From NCBI RefSeq assembly GCF_003955685.1, contig NZ_RXHJ01000019.1, positions 1-50,633 of the forward strand: a stretch of DNA of 50,633 bases, in the 5' to 3' direction. This DNA comes from Corynebacterium hylobatis (GTDB lineage: Bacteria; Actinomycetota; Actinomycetes; Mycobacteriales; Mycobacteriaceae). Positions 18,457 through 26,392 of the stretch are shown one piece after another. The notes under the pieces were generated by a model that searched no databases, was not told the DNA's origin, and was given only the letters and a program-made list of their open reading frames with translations. How positions within the stretch are numbered: the first letter of the stretch is position 1; the number at the start of each line of letters is the position of its first letter. The translations under genes and the position numbers were made by a program.

Positions 18457-18501
18457 GCCCGAATGGTTGCAGGCCGGGGTTCGACTCCCCGCCCGGGCAC
18501 C
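18457..18501 (+). ncRNA. miniature tRNA-like element 1
   Basis: 45 nt. The T-arm is exact: stem cggggt.. closed by ccccg (18475-18479 with 18487-18491) with loop ttcgact. A 5-bp acceptor-like stem gcccg (18457-18461) / cgggc (18494-18498) is followed by acc then g. The segment between acceptor and T-arm is only 13 nt, so there is no anticodon arm. A 7-bp hairpin (gcgcaca/tgtgcgc, 18502-18517) follows. It lies in the leader of the 45-aa gene. Confidence 0.6.
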
Positions 18502-18547
18502 GCGCACACCTGTGCGCAATCACCCCACACCGAAAGGTTCAACACCC

Positions 18548-18685
18548 ATGGATTCCTTCCACGAGTTCTTCACCGCCCTCTCCTCCAACACCGAGGGCCT
18601 GGTTGACGGCGTCTTCGCCTTCATCAAGGCCATCTGGAGCGTCGGCGCCGACTTCCTCCTGGGCTCCTCCACCCCGACCGAGTAG
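18548..18685 (+). CDS. small PorA-like amphipathic protein
   Basis: 45 aa, acidic, without a signal peptide. The N-terminus MDSFHEFFTAL and the GLVDGVFAF block resemble the corynebacterial channel protein PorA as I remember it (also 45 aa, starting MENVYEF and carrying GYVFDF). PorA-type proteins sit in the mycomembrane. A holin-like role is the alternative. RBS gaaagg is 10 nt upstream. The gene is set between the two tRNA-like elements. Confidence 0.65.
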   Translation: MDSFHEFFTALSSNTEGLVDGVFAFIKAIWSVGADFLLGSSTPTE

Positions 18686-18695
18686 GCCACCAACC

Positions 18696-18739
18696 GCCCG
18701 ACCGGCAGGCAGGGGAGTTCGAGCCTCCCCGCGGGCACC
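18696..18739 (+). ncRNA. miniature tRNA-like element 2
   Basis: 44 nt with the same plan as element 1: acceptor gcccg (18696-18700) / cgggc (18732-18736), T-stem gggag/ctccc with loop ttcgagc, end acc then g, and an 11-nt connector. Both T-loops fit the tRNA consensus TTCRANY. A competing hairpin gcacc/ggtgc (18735-18746) overlaps its 3' end. It lies 55 bp before the antirepressor start. Confidence 0.6.
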
Positions 18740-18794
18740 GAGGTGCAGCACACTGCTGCGCCTTACCGACGCACGACACCAAGAAGGAGGCCTC

Positions 18795-19610
18795 ATGGCA
18801 GAGATTCAGATGTTCGACTTCCGCGGACACGACGTCCGCGCGTTCCTGGCCAAGGATGGTGAACCTCGCTGGGTGGCCACTGATGTAGCCAGAATCCTCG
18901 GTTACGCCTCCGCGAAAGACATGACCCGCAACCTTGATGAGGACGAAAAGGGTGGGCACAATCTGCCCACCCTTGGTGGCGCGCAGATCATGACCGTCAT
19001 TACCGAGTCAGGTCTCTACGCCGCGATCTTGCGCTCCCGGAAAGTAGAGGCGAAGGAGTTCAAGCGTTGGGTCACTCGCGAGGTCCTACCCTCCATCCGC
19101 CGACACGGTGCCTACATGACACCGACCACCGTCGAGCAGATCCTCACCGACCCCGACACCCTCATCAAGCTCGCCACCGACCTCAAGGCATCCCGCGAGC
19201 GCGCAGCAGCCGCCGAGAACCGCGCCCGCGTCCTCGAGGCACCCGCCAAATCCTGGGAGCACCTCGCCGCGCCGGGTGGAGACTTCTCCGTCAGTGCCGC
19301 GGCCAAGGTCTTATCGCGGGACCCGGAGATCTCCCTCGGCAGGGATCGCCTGTTCAAGCACATGGCCACCATCGGCTGGATCTTTCGAACGAAGGGCCAT
19401 CGCCCCCACTGGGAAGCCTCGCAGCAGAAGGCCATCGATACCGGCCGCCTGACGCACAAACTCTCCGCCCCGTTCTTCAACGAGCGGACCGAGGAGTGGG
19501 AACAACCGAACCCCACCATCCGCATCACCCCGAAGGGCCTCCACCAGCTGCACCGCAGTCTCGGCGGCTCTGACCAGACAACCCTCTTCCAGCAGGAGCT
19601 CAATTCATGA
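18795..19610 (+). CDS. ant: phage antirepressor, BRO-N and KilAC domains
   Basis: 271 aa, RBS aaggagg 6 nt upstream. Residues ~1-110 are a BRO-N domain (FRGHDVRAFLAKDGEPRWVA, VLPSIRRHGAYM). Residues ~150-260 are KilAC (FSVSAAAKVLSRDPEISLGR, RITPKGLHQLH). Antirepressors of this type inactivate the CI-like repressor or act in early DNA control. Overlaps the next gene by 4 bp (ATGA). Confidence 0.92.
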   Translation: MAEIQMFDFRGHDVRAFLAKDGEPRWVATDVARILGYASAKDMTRNLDEDEKGGHNLPTLGGAQIMTVITESGLYAAILRSRKVEAKEFKRWVTREVLPSIRRHGAYMTPTTVEQILTDPDTLIKLATDLKASRERAAAAENRARVLEAPAKSWEHLAAPGGDFSVSAAAKVLSRDPEISLGRDRLFKHMATIGWIFRTKGHRPHWEASQQKAIDTGRLTHKLSAPFFNERTEEWEQPNPTIRITPKGLHQLHRSLGGSDQTTLFQQELNS

Positions 19611-19879
19611 AGCCCGACCGTATGCCGTCCCGCTCTGCCGCAGCCACGCTCGCACAGGAAGCGATCGACGCCGCCCGACTCCGGCGTGAGATCTCGGACA
19701 ACGTCGAGATCTACCGGGACCGGAGGTCCAACAGTGCCCGTGTCGTCGTCGACGGCGTCGACCTGCAGCTGCCGGCAGGCACCCGCGTCTCGCAGTTCTC
19801 CCTGCACAACAAGGAACAGTCGCTCGTCAAGATCGAGATCTTCGCCAACAACGTCACCGTCGAAGGATCGGAAGCCTGA
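19607..19879 (+). CDS. unknown early protein
   Basis: 90 aa. N-terminal helix rich in Ala/Arg, then a beta-type segment (ARVVVDGVDLQLPAGTRV). No family recognised. Part of a run of overlapping start/stop codons from 19607 to 24254, so coupled translation is likely. Confidence 0.65.
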   Translation: MKPDRMPSRSAAATLAQEAIDAARLRREISDNVEIYRDRRSNSARVVVDGVDLQLPAGTRVSQFSLHNKEQSLVKIEIFANNVTVEGSEA

Positions 19880-19989
19880 TGATCCACCGTCATGAGACCA
19901 AGACCGTGTCGACGCCGTCCGCGCCGTGGAGCTGGTACGCCGCCCTAGCCGTGCTCGTGCTGGCCCTGCTCATCGGAGGTGCGCTGTGA
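19879..19989 (+). CDS. 36-aa single-helix membrane protein
   Basis: Very short gene found by the TGATG and GTGA overlaps with both neighbours. A polar N-terminus (MIHRHETKTVSTPSAP) precedes one transmembrane helix (WYAALAVLVLALLIGGAL) that runs to the stop. Function unknown. Confidence 0.6.
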   Translation: MIHRHETKTVSTPSAPWSWYAALAVLVLALLIGGAL

Positions 19990-20633
19990 CCGAGACCAGG
20001 ACCATCGACTGGTCGGCTCTCGGACCGATCCCTGACCTCCCTGCGGCCCCCACATCCGGGCAGTCGGTGGCGGCCGCGTCGGCCGCGCTGCTCGAGACGG
20101 TCACGACCACCTTGCGGGGGGCAGCGGCGCAGATTCGTGCGGTTGACCGGGAGCGCCAGGACGCGCTTGAGGCAGTGCTCTCTACGAATCGTCAGCTGCA
20201 GCGGGCGGAGGAGCGGATCGCGGAGCTGAAGGAAGGGAGCAACCGGCCGGCGCTGGAAGCCATCCCGGCTGGTGCCCGGCCGGAGGACACTCGCCTGATC
20301 GAGGAGCTGACCGCCGAGCTCGTGGAGGCACGCAAGGTCAACTCCTCATTGTCGGTGCAGGAAACCGACACGATCCGCCAGATGGCCGCGGAGTTGGAGC
20401 GCACCCGCACCATCGCGGAGCGCCAGCGCAAGGAGCTTCTCCGTCTGCAGAACGCTCTCATCGCAGAGCAGGAGAAGCATGAGGCGACCCGCAAGGCCCG
20501 GGACGACGCGAAGGAACACGCGGATCATCTGATCTCCGCGAACGTTGCTCTCGTCGACCGTAACCGCGTGCTGGAGAAGAGCCTCGCTGCCACCACCACT
20601 GATTTCCCCATTCTGGAAGGAACGAAACGATGA
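19986..20633 (+). CDS. coiled-coil protein
   Basis: 215 aa from GTG 19986. Residues ~40-200 are nearly all heptad-like helix rich in Glu, Arg and Leu (AELERTRTIAERQRKELLRLQ). No catalytic motif. It stands between two short membrane proteins, so a membrane-associated scaffold is possible. Confidence 0.7.
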   Translation: MTETRTIDWSALGPIPDLPAAPTSGQSVAAASAALLETVTTTLRGAAAQIRAVDRERQDALEAVLSTNRQLQRAEERIAELKEGSNRPALEAIPAGARPEDTRLIEELTAELVEARKVNSSLSVQETDTIRQMAAELERTRTIAERQRKELLRLQNALIAEQEKHEATRKARDDAKEHADHLISANVALVDRNRVLEKSLAATTTDFPILEGTKR

Positions 20634-20851
20634 ACATCATTCTGATTCTGCTTGTCCTCGCTGCTGTCGCTGTCCTCGCTGGAACCAGCGCCGCGAAGTC
20701 GCTGCGTCTCGAGGCGCTGGAGAGAGCCCATGATCTCCTCGAATCGGACGTCACCGAACTGGAGGAACAGGTCACGCAGCTGCGCGAACACTTCCACGGA
20801 TACACCCTCACCCCGGCCGCCCTCGACGTCCTGGAGGGTCGCAGTGCTTAG
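20630..20851 (+). CDS. small membrane-anchored coiled-coil protein
   Basis: 73 aa: an N-terminal transmembrane helix (IILILLVLAAVAVLAG) then a coiled coil (LESDVTELEEQVTQLREH). ATG overlaps the previous stop by 4 bp. May associate with the coiled-coil protein just upstream. Confidence 0.65.
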   Translation: MNIILILLVLAAVAVLAGTSAAKSLRLEALERAHDLLESDVTELEEQVTQLREHFHGYTLTPAALDVLEGRSA

Positions 20852-21134
20852 GGTCACCCGCAACATCGACGGCGTGTCCGTCACTGGTACCGCACCTGAG
20901 AAGATCCGCGACGCTGTCGAGGACTGTGTGGGGAAGGTCCACCGTGCCTTCCTCGATGACGGCGTGGAAGGTATCGGCCTGGAGGACCGGATGGATACGG
21001 TCGCGGCGATGATCGAGTGGGCGTTCATCGGCTTCAACAACCGGGTGATCGCCGACTTCGAGGCGCGGGTCGACCAGGAACTCGCTGTCGCCGATGTCTT
21101 CAAGGTGAGCACCTCACCTCGCGGTGGTGCCTGA
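20844..21134 (+). CDS. unknown early protein
   Basis: 96 aa from GTG 20844, overlapping the previous gene by 8 bp. Soluble, acidic and helical (MDTVAAMIEWAFIGFNNRV). No family recognised. Confidence 0.62.
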   Translation: MLRVTRNIDGVSVTGTAPEKIRDAVEDCVGKVHRAFLDDGVEGIGLEDRMDTVAAMIEWAFIGFNNRVIADFEARVDQELAVADVFKVSTSPRGGA

Positions 21135-21442
21135 TGAGGATCCCGTGCCCCGTAGCCAAGGACCGCTTGATCGGCGTGGACGTCATCGACGGTGTCCGCA
21201 TGATCGAGATGGGTGACCTCACCGCCGCCATCCCTAGGTGGCCGCACACCCCGGCGATGCGCCTGGCCACCCGCCGGGCCATTCGCAGCCGGCAGTTCGT
21301 GGCCACCGACGTCGCCCGCAAGTGGGCCACGGATCTCGACAAGGAGCAGGCCCCGGTCCTGGCCGCCGTCCTCGACTGGGCCGACCGGATCCCGCTCGCC
21401 CAGCCCCGCTGGGAGGTGACCGTCGATGCACATGTGGCCTGA
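21134..21442 (+). CDS. unknown early protein
   Basis: 102 aa, ATG sharing one base with the previous stop (TGATG). Contains a basic stretch (RLATRRAIRSRQF). No family recognised. Confidence 0.62.
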   Translation: MRIPCPVAKDRLIGVDVIDGVRMIEMGDLTAAIPRWPHTPAMRLATRRAIRSRQFVATDVARKWATDLDKEQAPVLAAVLDWADRIPLAQPRWEVTVDAHVA

Positions 21443-21596
21443 CGACGACCTCAATGAGCTGTGCTCACCCTTCGAGGGCCGTGATCTCCTCGACCAGGCA
21501 CAGGAAGCCCTCGTCCTGCTGGTCGTGGTTGGTCTCCTCGCCGCCATCGTCTTCATCCCCGGTTTCTGGTTCTACCAGGCGGTGATCACATGGTGA
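21426..21596 (+). CDS. 56-aa membrane protein
   Basis: Acidic N-terminus (MHMWPDDDLNELCSPFEG) and one C-terminal transmembrane helix (LVLLVVVGLLAAIVFIP). It overlaps both neighbours, by 17 and 7 bp. An ATG at 21432 is an alternative start. Function unknown. Confidence 0.55.
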   Translation: MHMWPDDDLNELCSPFEGRDLLDQAQEALVLLVVVGLLAAIVFIPGFWFYQAVITW

Positions 21597-21925
21597 CGAG
21601 CAAGAAGATCGGGAAGCGCGCCGGCCGTGCCTGGTGCCGGGAGTGTCACGCCCCGATCCAGTGGGCCCGCAATCGTGAGGGCAATCCCGTCCCCCTGGAT
21701 GAGTCCCCGGATCCGTCCGGGCGGTGGGTCATTGAGAAGGGTCGGCGGACCCGCCCGCTGCGGGGCGTGGAGTGGGAGCGCGCGCAGGAAGACGGTCGGT
21801 TGATGTTCACGAACCACATGGCCACCTGCCCCGCCCGCCAGTCCATCCGGTCACCGGGGGAGGGGGTCTGCCCGCCGCATCTGCGTGAGTCCCTCGGCTT
21901 GCGACCGAGGGGGAGCGATGGATGA
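21590..21925 (+). CDS. putative zinc-ribbon protein
   Basis: 111 aa. The block CRECHAPIQWARNREGNPVP and a later H..C pair (NHMATCPA) look like a small zinc-binding fold found in actinophage early genes. Role unknown, probably nucleic-acid binding. Confidence 0.65.
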   Translation: MVTSKKIGKRAGRAWCRECHAPIQWARNREGNPVPLDESPDPSGRWVIEKGRRTRPLRGVEWERAQEDGRLMFTNHMATCPARQSIRSPGEGVCPPHLRESLGLRPRGSDG

Positions 21926-22088
21926 GGAGTACTTGGCCTGGGAGTGGTGGGAGGGGCTTGACGCTGGCAGGCGGGTGAGCATCTTCAAGTGGGTCGCCCG
22001 TGGTGACCACACCAAGATCCCGCAGATACCTGGCCAGCTGCCGCTGATCGAGGACATTGAGGAAGAGGAAGGAGAAGTAGGAGCATGA
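21918..22088 (+). CDS. 56-aa acidic protein
   Basis: Start at ATG 21918 with gaggggg upstream. Tryptophan-rich N-terminus (YLAWEWWEGL), strongly acidic tail (EDIEEEEGEV). No family recognised. Overlaps the clamp-like gene by 4 bp. Confidence 0.6.
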   Translation: MDEEYLAWEWWEGLDAGRRVSIFKWVARGDHTKIPQIPGQLPLIEDIEEEEGEVGA

Positions 22089-22882
22089 GCACGACCGAGA
22101 CGTCCAAGGTGATTGTCTTCGGCCAGGAGTTCCAGGCCGCGCTGAAAGCCGCGCACGCAGTCGCCCCGAACAGCGATTACGACATGGTGCAGCTGAGGGT
22201 GCAGGCCTCCGGTGGGAACCTGCTGGTGTGCGCCCGGGACCCGAAGAACAACATGATCGTCGGGATCACCGTGGGCACCACGATGGTCGATATCGTTCAC
22301 GACCGTGACGAGGTCATCGAGATCTCGAAGGCCTCCGCGCACCAGATCCAGGGCATGAAGGTCAAGGCCGGTGAGGATGAGGAGGACCCGCTTCTCGGCC
22401 TCATCATCGCCGGTGACCGGGTCTCCATCACGGACGAGACCGGTTTCGACCTCGGCCTGCGCCTGACCAGAGTCCGCCGGCTGGTGTTCGACGATGGTGC
22501 GTGGCTCGGTGACGTCGAGGCGATGTTGGCCCGCGCTGCGGATTCCCTTCCGGGGGAGTGCGCTCACCTGTCGCCGGCGCAGTGGAAGAAGGTCGCGGCT
22601 GTGGCCACCGCGACCGGTGTCGACCTGCAGGTCCGCCCGCTGCACTCCTCGGATGCGGGTATGTCGCGCGCGATGGTCCTCGGTGACCGTGTCGCCGGCT
22701 ACCTCGCCCACCTGCCCCTCCAACCGGACAACCCCGATGACGGAGGTGCGGAGACCATCCTGATGGACTTCGACGACAACCCCGAGGGCCCGGATGACCC
22801 CGCCGACGTCGGCCAGCCGGCCCCCACCTCCGCACCGACCGTGCGCGTTCTCCGCGCTGTCCCACCGAAGGGAATCGCATGA
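22085..22882 (+). CDS. sliding-clamp-like protein
   Basis: 265 aa. The repeated beta-sheet arrangement, with QLRVQASGGNLLVCARD, RVSITDETGFDLGL and a late MVLGDRVAGYLAHLP, recalls the DNA polymerase III beta clamp, but it is shorter than the usual ~390 aa. A low-complexity tail (DDNPEGPDDPADVGQPAP) follows. Probable role in replication or late transcription; assignment by pattern only. Other ideas: a general DNA-binding early protein. Confidence 0.55.
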   Translation: MSTTETSKVIVFGQEFQAALKAAHAVAPNSDYDMVQLRVQASGGNLLVCARDPKNNMIVGITVGTTMVDIVHDRDEVIEISKASAHQIQGMKVKAGEDEEDPLLGLIIAGDRVSITDETGFDLGLRLTRVRRLVFDDGAWLGDVEAMLARAADSLPGECAHLSPAQWKKVAAVATATGVDLQVRPLHSSDAGMSRAMVLGDRVAGYLAHLPLQPDNPDDGGAETILMDFDDNPEGPDDPADVGQPAPTSAPTVRVLRAVPPKGIA

Positions 22883-23226
22883 CCAACGTGATACCAACCG
22901 CCAAAGAAATCGGACAGAGAATCCTTAGCGTCCGCAACAGCAAAAAAATGTCACGTCGTGATGTCCTGGAAGGTCTCAAGAAACTCGGCATTCCCATGTT
23001 CGAGACCTCCCTAAGACGAGCGGAAACTGAAGCCCAGCCGCTCCGAATCCATGAAGCCATCGCCCTATCCGCCATCTACGAAATGGACCTCTACGAACTC
23101 TGCGGACTCGACAAGGACTACCACGTTGATGTCGCGCGCCGGGCGTTGGAAGAACAGGCTGCCAGGCTCCGTGAGGAACTCGCAGAGATCGAAGAGAAGC
23201 TGAGGCCAGAGAATGAAGGCCAGTGA
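22879..23226 (+). CDS. HTH protein with C-terminal coiled coil
   Basis: 115 aa. Residues ~1-75 are XRE-like (GQRILSVRNSKKMSRRDVLE); the C-terminus is a coiled coil (ARRALEEQAARLREELAEIE) that would dimerise it. More AT-rich start than its neighbours. Probable early transcription regulator. Confidence 0.7.
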   Translation: MTNVIPTAKEIGQRILSVRNSKKMSRRDVLEGLKKLGIPMFETSLRRAETEAQPLRIHEAIALSAIYEMDLYELCGLDKDYHVDVARRALEEQAARLREELAEIEEKLRPENEGQ

Positions 23227-23653
23227 TGTTCTGGGCATCTGCCAGCTCACCGCCAACCGGGCCCGCCCGGACCGCCCGTCCCTCTGGGACAGCCGCTACA
23301 CCGGAGAGAAGATCCCCGACGTCCTGGCCCGCCACAAGGCAGCCCGCCTCGCCTGCGTCCACTGCCCACTTCTCAACGCCTGTGAGGCCATGCTCTCCGA
23401 CCACGAGGCACAGGGCATCCACATCGAGGGCGTCGTCGCCGGCCGTCACACCGACTTCGTCGCTCACTGGGCCAAGCAGGACAGCGACCTGGTCCAGACC
23501 GAGTGCCGCGGTTGCCGTCGCCCCCTCCAACCCCAAAAGGATCGAGACCGGCCTCTCCGCGGAGCACAACGCCCCCACGTCGGCGAAGGCATGTGCGAGG
23601 TCTGCTACCCGCGTTTCTCCCGCGCCGCACGCCAGAAGAAAGCAGCAGCATGA
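23213..23653 (+). CDS. WhiB-like iron-sulfur regulator
   Basis: 146 aa. Cys10, Cys48, Cys51 and Cys57 give the WhiB spacing C-x2-C-x5-C, followed by the GVVAGR turn. A second cysteine cluster (CRGC, CEVC) in the C-terminal third is extra compared with ordinary WhiB proteins. Actinophages use WhiB-like proteins to alter host sigma-factor activity. Overlaps the previous gene by 14 bp. Confidence 0.75.
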   Translation: MKASDVLGICQLTANRARPDRPSLWDSRYTGEKIPDVLARHKAARLACVHCPLLNACEAMLSDHEAQGIHIEGVVAGRHTDFVAHWAKQDSDLVQTECRGCRRPLQPQKDRDRPLRGAQRPHVGEGMCEVCYPRFSRAARQKKAAA

Positions 23654-24003
23654 ACCAACTCGCTCTCGACCTCACCACACCCATCGGCAACCTCCCCTCC
23701 AACGACGGCCGCGAACACTACGCCGACATCACCGCAGCCGGCCACCACGTCGCCACCATGAACGGGCCCAACCCCGGCCCCGACGTCGCGCCGGGCGACT
23801 CGGTGGTCAAGCCACCGCTGCCGGCCGTGGGTGACCGCCTGGTCGACCGTCACGGCCGCACCGGCACCGTCGAAGCGGTCCGCACGGAGACCGGCGTCAA
23901 CATGTCCATCGACGTCCGCCTGGACGTCCCCTCAAACCTCGGCTCTGGAACCATCCTCGGCCTGTTCGCCCCGACCTGGTGGCGAGATTGGAGAAAAGCA
24001 TGA
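23650..24003 (+). CDS. unknown early protein
   Basis: 117 aa. The C-terminal half (VGDRLVDRHGRTGTVEAVRT, SGTILGLFAPTWW) has a small beta-barrel character. No family recognised. ATG overlaps the WhiB-like stop by 4 bp. Confidence 0.62.
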   Translation: MNQLALDLTTPIGNLPSNDGREHYADITAAGHHVATMNGPNPGPDVAPGDSVVKPPLPAVGDRLVDRHGRTGTVEAVRTETGVNMSIDVRLDVPSNLGSGTILGLFAPTWWRDWRKA

Positions 24004-24254
24004 CCCAGTTGAAGATCACCCGGACCGGCATGAACATCTACGCCGGCACGGATCAGTGGTGGGTCGCCACCCCCACCAGCCCCTATGCCCCGCAGATCCT
24101 CACCATGTGCGGTGACACTGCCACTACCGACACCATCCGCACTGGCACCGGTGAGGACCTTCTCGTCGGCATCCCGGTTGACCAGCTCGACCTCTTCATC
24201 GAGGCCCTCATCACCGTACGAAAGGAGGCCGGCCGTGCCCCAGCAGCCGAATGA
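24000..24254 (+). CDS. unknown early protein
   Basis: 84 aa, soluble, overlaps both neighbours. Ends in a helix (VDQLDLFIEALITVRKEA). No family recognised. Confidence 0.6.
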   Translation: MTQLKITRTGMNIYAGTDQWWVATPTSPYAPQILTMCGDTATTDTIRTGTGEDLLVGIPVDQLDLFIEALITVRKEAGRAPAAE

Positions 24255-24471
24255 CCTCATGACTGTGGACGAAGCACGGGACTACATCGCGCGCATGGAG
24301 GCCCGTGGACACGATGACCTGATGACGTTGAAGGCCGCTCGCACCATCGTCGCCCAGGCCGACGAGATCGCCGAGCTTGCCCGCGCCCGGGACGCAGCTC
24401 TCGTCGACGCTCAGGACTACAAGATCCGCCTGCACGCTCTGCTCGATGATGAGGAGGGCCACTATGGCTGA
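24235..24471 (+). CDS. small helical early protein
   Basis: 78 aa from GTG 24235 (aaaggagg just upstream). Almost entirely helical, including AQADEIAELARARDAALVDA. No family recognised. Confidence 0.6.
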   Translation: MPQQPNDLMTVDEARDYIARMEARGHDDLMTLKAARTIVAQADEIAELARARDAALVDAQDYKIRLHALLDDEEGHYG

Positions 24472-24520
24472 CCTCGACTGATCGCCCACCTGATGACCCA
24501 CCACCTGAAAGGCCGCCGAC

Positions 24521-25732
24521 GTGCCGTGGCTCCGCGCCGGAGACAACCTCTCCACCCACCCGAAGATGTTCCGCCTGCTCGAGGCCTGTGGCTACGACCA
24601 TGACCTCAAGAACGCTGCCTTCGGGGCTCTGGTGATCTCGGCATCCGTCGCTGCTGCCCACCTCACCGACTACGTCATCGAGCCCGGCCTGATCGCCACG
24701 TTCGCCCCGACCCAGCCGAAACGCATCACCGACGCCCTCATGTCCGCCGCCCTCCTCGAGGAGATCGACGTCGAGGGCCGTCGACTGTTCCGCATCGTCG
24801 AGGACGAAGATTTCCTCCACATGCGCAGCAAGGAGGAAGTGGAGATCGACCGTCGTCGGTCCGCCGACAAACGCAACCACGAGCTGATCATCAGCGTCCG
24901 TGTCCGGGACGGCGACGTCTGCCGCTGGTGTGGACGCACCGTCAACTGGAACGACCGCCGCGGCACCCGCGGCGGCGAATACGACTCACTCTCCAGCCAC
25001 AAGGACTCGACCACCGACACCCTGGTCGTTTCCTGCAAGGGCTGCAACAGCAAACGCAAGGACGGCCACGAGCTCCAGCTCAGGCCTGAACCCACCCGCG
25101 AGGAGGTCTACTACACACCATCCAGCATCTCCTGGATCAATTCCCACCCCTGGGCCCAGGAGAACAACATCACCGTCTCTGACAGGCAAACCCGACTTGA
25201 TCTCGGCCAGGCAGCAGCCGCCGGGGCAGATGTCGACGGCCAGGCAGCAGCCTCCACGGCAGCGCCGGCCGCACCGACCGCCCCGGCCCAGGCAGCGCCG
25301 GCCCCTTCGACCCCGCCACCAGTGGGGCCACGAGACGATCTGGCTGACGCACCCGACTGGGTGACGGCGCCGATCAACGAGATCATCAAGGCACGCCCCG
25401 CAGCGTCGGGCCATGATGGCGTCGATGACCAGGCAGCCGCGACCACCGCAGCACCCACCGACCAGGCAGCAGCTCTAACGGCAGCGCCGGCGGATCAGGG
25501 AGCGCGAGGCCAGCAGGCGCCGGAAGTCGAGGCCTCAGAAGGCCAGGCAGCAGCACCAGATCACGATGAATGTAACGAAATGGCAAAACCTAGCTCGGAC
25601 CTAGATCGTGAGGGTGACGGACCTGGTCTCGTCGGGTCGGGTCGGGACGGTAAGGGAAGGACAGGAGAGTGGTCTGTTCTCGGTCAGGGACGGAAAAGGA
25701 AACGTGGTCGTCGTTCGGGAAGGAGACGATGA
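24521..25732 (+). CDS. replication-type protein with HNH-like zinc domain
   Basis: 403 aa from GTG. Residues ~1-110 look like the winged-helix start of phage replisome organisers (MPWLRAGDNLSTHPKMFRLL). Residues ~130-180 have an HNH-like zinc knuckle: Cys134/Cys137 and Cys172/Cys175 around a degenerate H motif (LSSHKD). Then ~190 residues of low complexity with repeated GQAAA/DQAAA units, and a very basic end (GRKRKRGRRSGRRR). Probably the DNA-replication initiator; the nuclease-like fold may be purely structural. Confidence 0.65.
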   Translation: MPWLRAGDNLSTHPKMFRLLEACGYDHDLKNAAFGALVISASVAAAHLTDYVIEPGLIATFAPTQPKRITDALMSAALLEEIDVEGRRLFRIVEDEDFLHMRSKEEVEIDRRRSADKRNHELIISVRVRDGDVCRWCGRTVNWNDRRGTRGGEYDSLSSHKDSTTDTLVVSCKGCNSKRKDGHELQLRPEPTREEVYYTPSSISWINSHPWAQENNITVSDRQTRLDLGQAAAAGADVDGQAAASTAAPAAPTAPAQAAPAPSTPPPVGPRDDLADAPDWVTAPINEIIKARPAASGHDGVDDQAAATTAAPTDQAAALTAAPADQGARGQQAPEVEASEGQAAAPDHDECNEMAKPSSDLDREGDGPGLVGSGRDGKGRTGEWSVLGQGRKRKRGRRSGRRR

Positions 25733-26370
25733 AGGTGATGGATGATCTGCTTCTTGATGAGCTCGGTAGATCGTTGGTGAGGTTGGAGACATTGGGTCCT
25801 CTTCTGGATGATCTGGTGTTTCCTCGTCAGGTGGCGACCGGGGAGAACGCGGGGGTCGCTCCGAATGCTCCATCGTCCCGGCCGCCGGTGTCGGTGCCGA
25901 TGGTGGATCTCAAGACGGATGCCCAGCAGGTGGTGTGTGGGTGGGCCGGTTGTCTGGTCGATGATGCTCGGGATCAGGTGGGGCAGGCGCCGGAGGATCG
26001 GTCGCTTGCTGTTCAGGCGGCGTGGCTTCGTGAGCACTTGTCCGTGTTGGAGGTGATGCCGTGGGCTGATCTTGCGGCGGAGGAGGTCATCGCGCATGTG
26101 CGTCTGATCTCTGATGTGGTGGATCCGCCGGCCGCTCGGGACGCTCCGGAGCCGTTGACGGTGGGCACGGTCAGGGAGATCGTGTCCTGGGGCAGGCTTC
26201 TGGGTGCCCGGGTGTCGGAGCGGTCGGTGCGCCGGTGGTGCCAGGACGGTGACATCCCGTGCGAGTTGGCTCCGGATGGGAGCATGCTGGTGCTGCTGGA
26301 GGACGTGTTGGTCAGAGCCCGGAAAACTTCTGGTGACCAGCAGTATCCGCCGTTTGGCCGTGTGTCTTGA
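25729..26370 (+). CDS. C-terminal HTH DNA-binding protein
   Basis: 213 aa, ATG overlapping the previous stop by 4 bp. The last ~75 residues (LLGARVSERSVRRWCQDG, then IPCELAPDGSMLVLLEDV) form an excisionase/MerR-like HTH; the N-terminal part is helical without a known fold. Last gene before a terminator, so it closes the early operon. Possible late-gene regulator. Confidence 0.7.
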   Translation: MKVMDDLLLDELGRSLVRLETLGPLLDDLVFPRQVATGENAGVAPNAPSSRPPVSVPMVDLKTDAQQVVCGWAGCLVDDARDQVGQAPEDRSLAVQAAWLREHLSVLEVMPWADLAAEEVIAHVRLISDVVDPPAARDAPEPLTVGTVREIVSWGRLLGARVSERSVRRWCQDGDIPCELAPDGSMLVLLEDVLVRARKTSGDQQYPPFGRVS

Positions 26371-26392
26371 TAAGCTGACGCACGAAAGAGAT

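Noticed and set aside
18457..18501. An ordinary tRNA gene
   Set aside because: Acceptor and T-arm are present but the 13-nt connector leaves no anticodon or D arm.
25200..25560. Repeated ggcaggcagcagc words as DNA binding sites (iterons)
   Set aside because: They are spaced irregularly and in frame, encoding GQAAA/DQAAA low-complexity sequence; an origin role cannot be excluded but is not supported.
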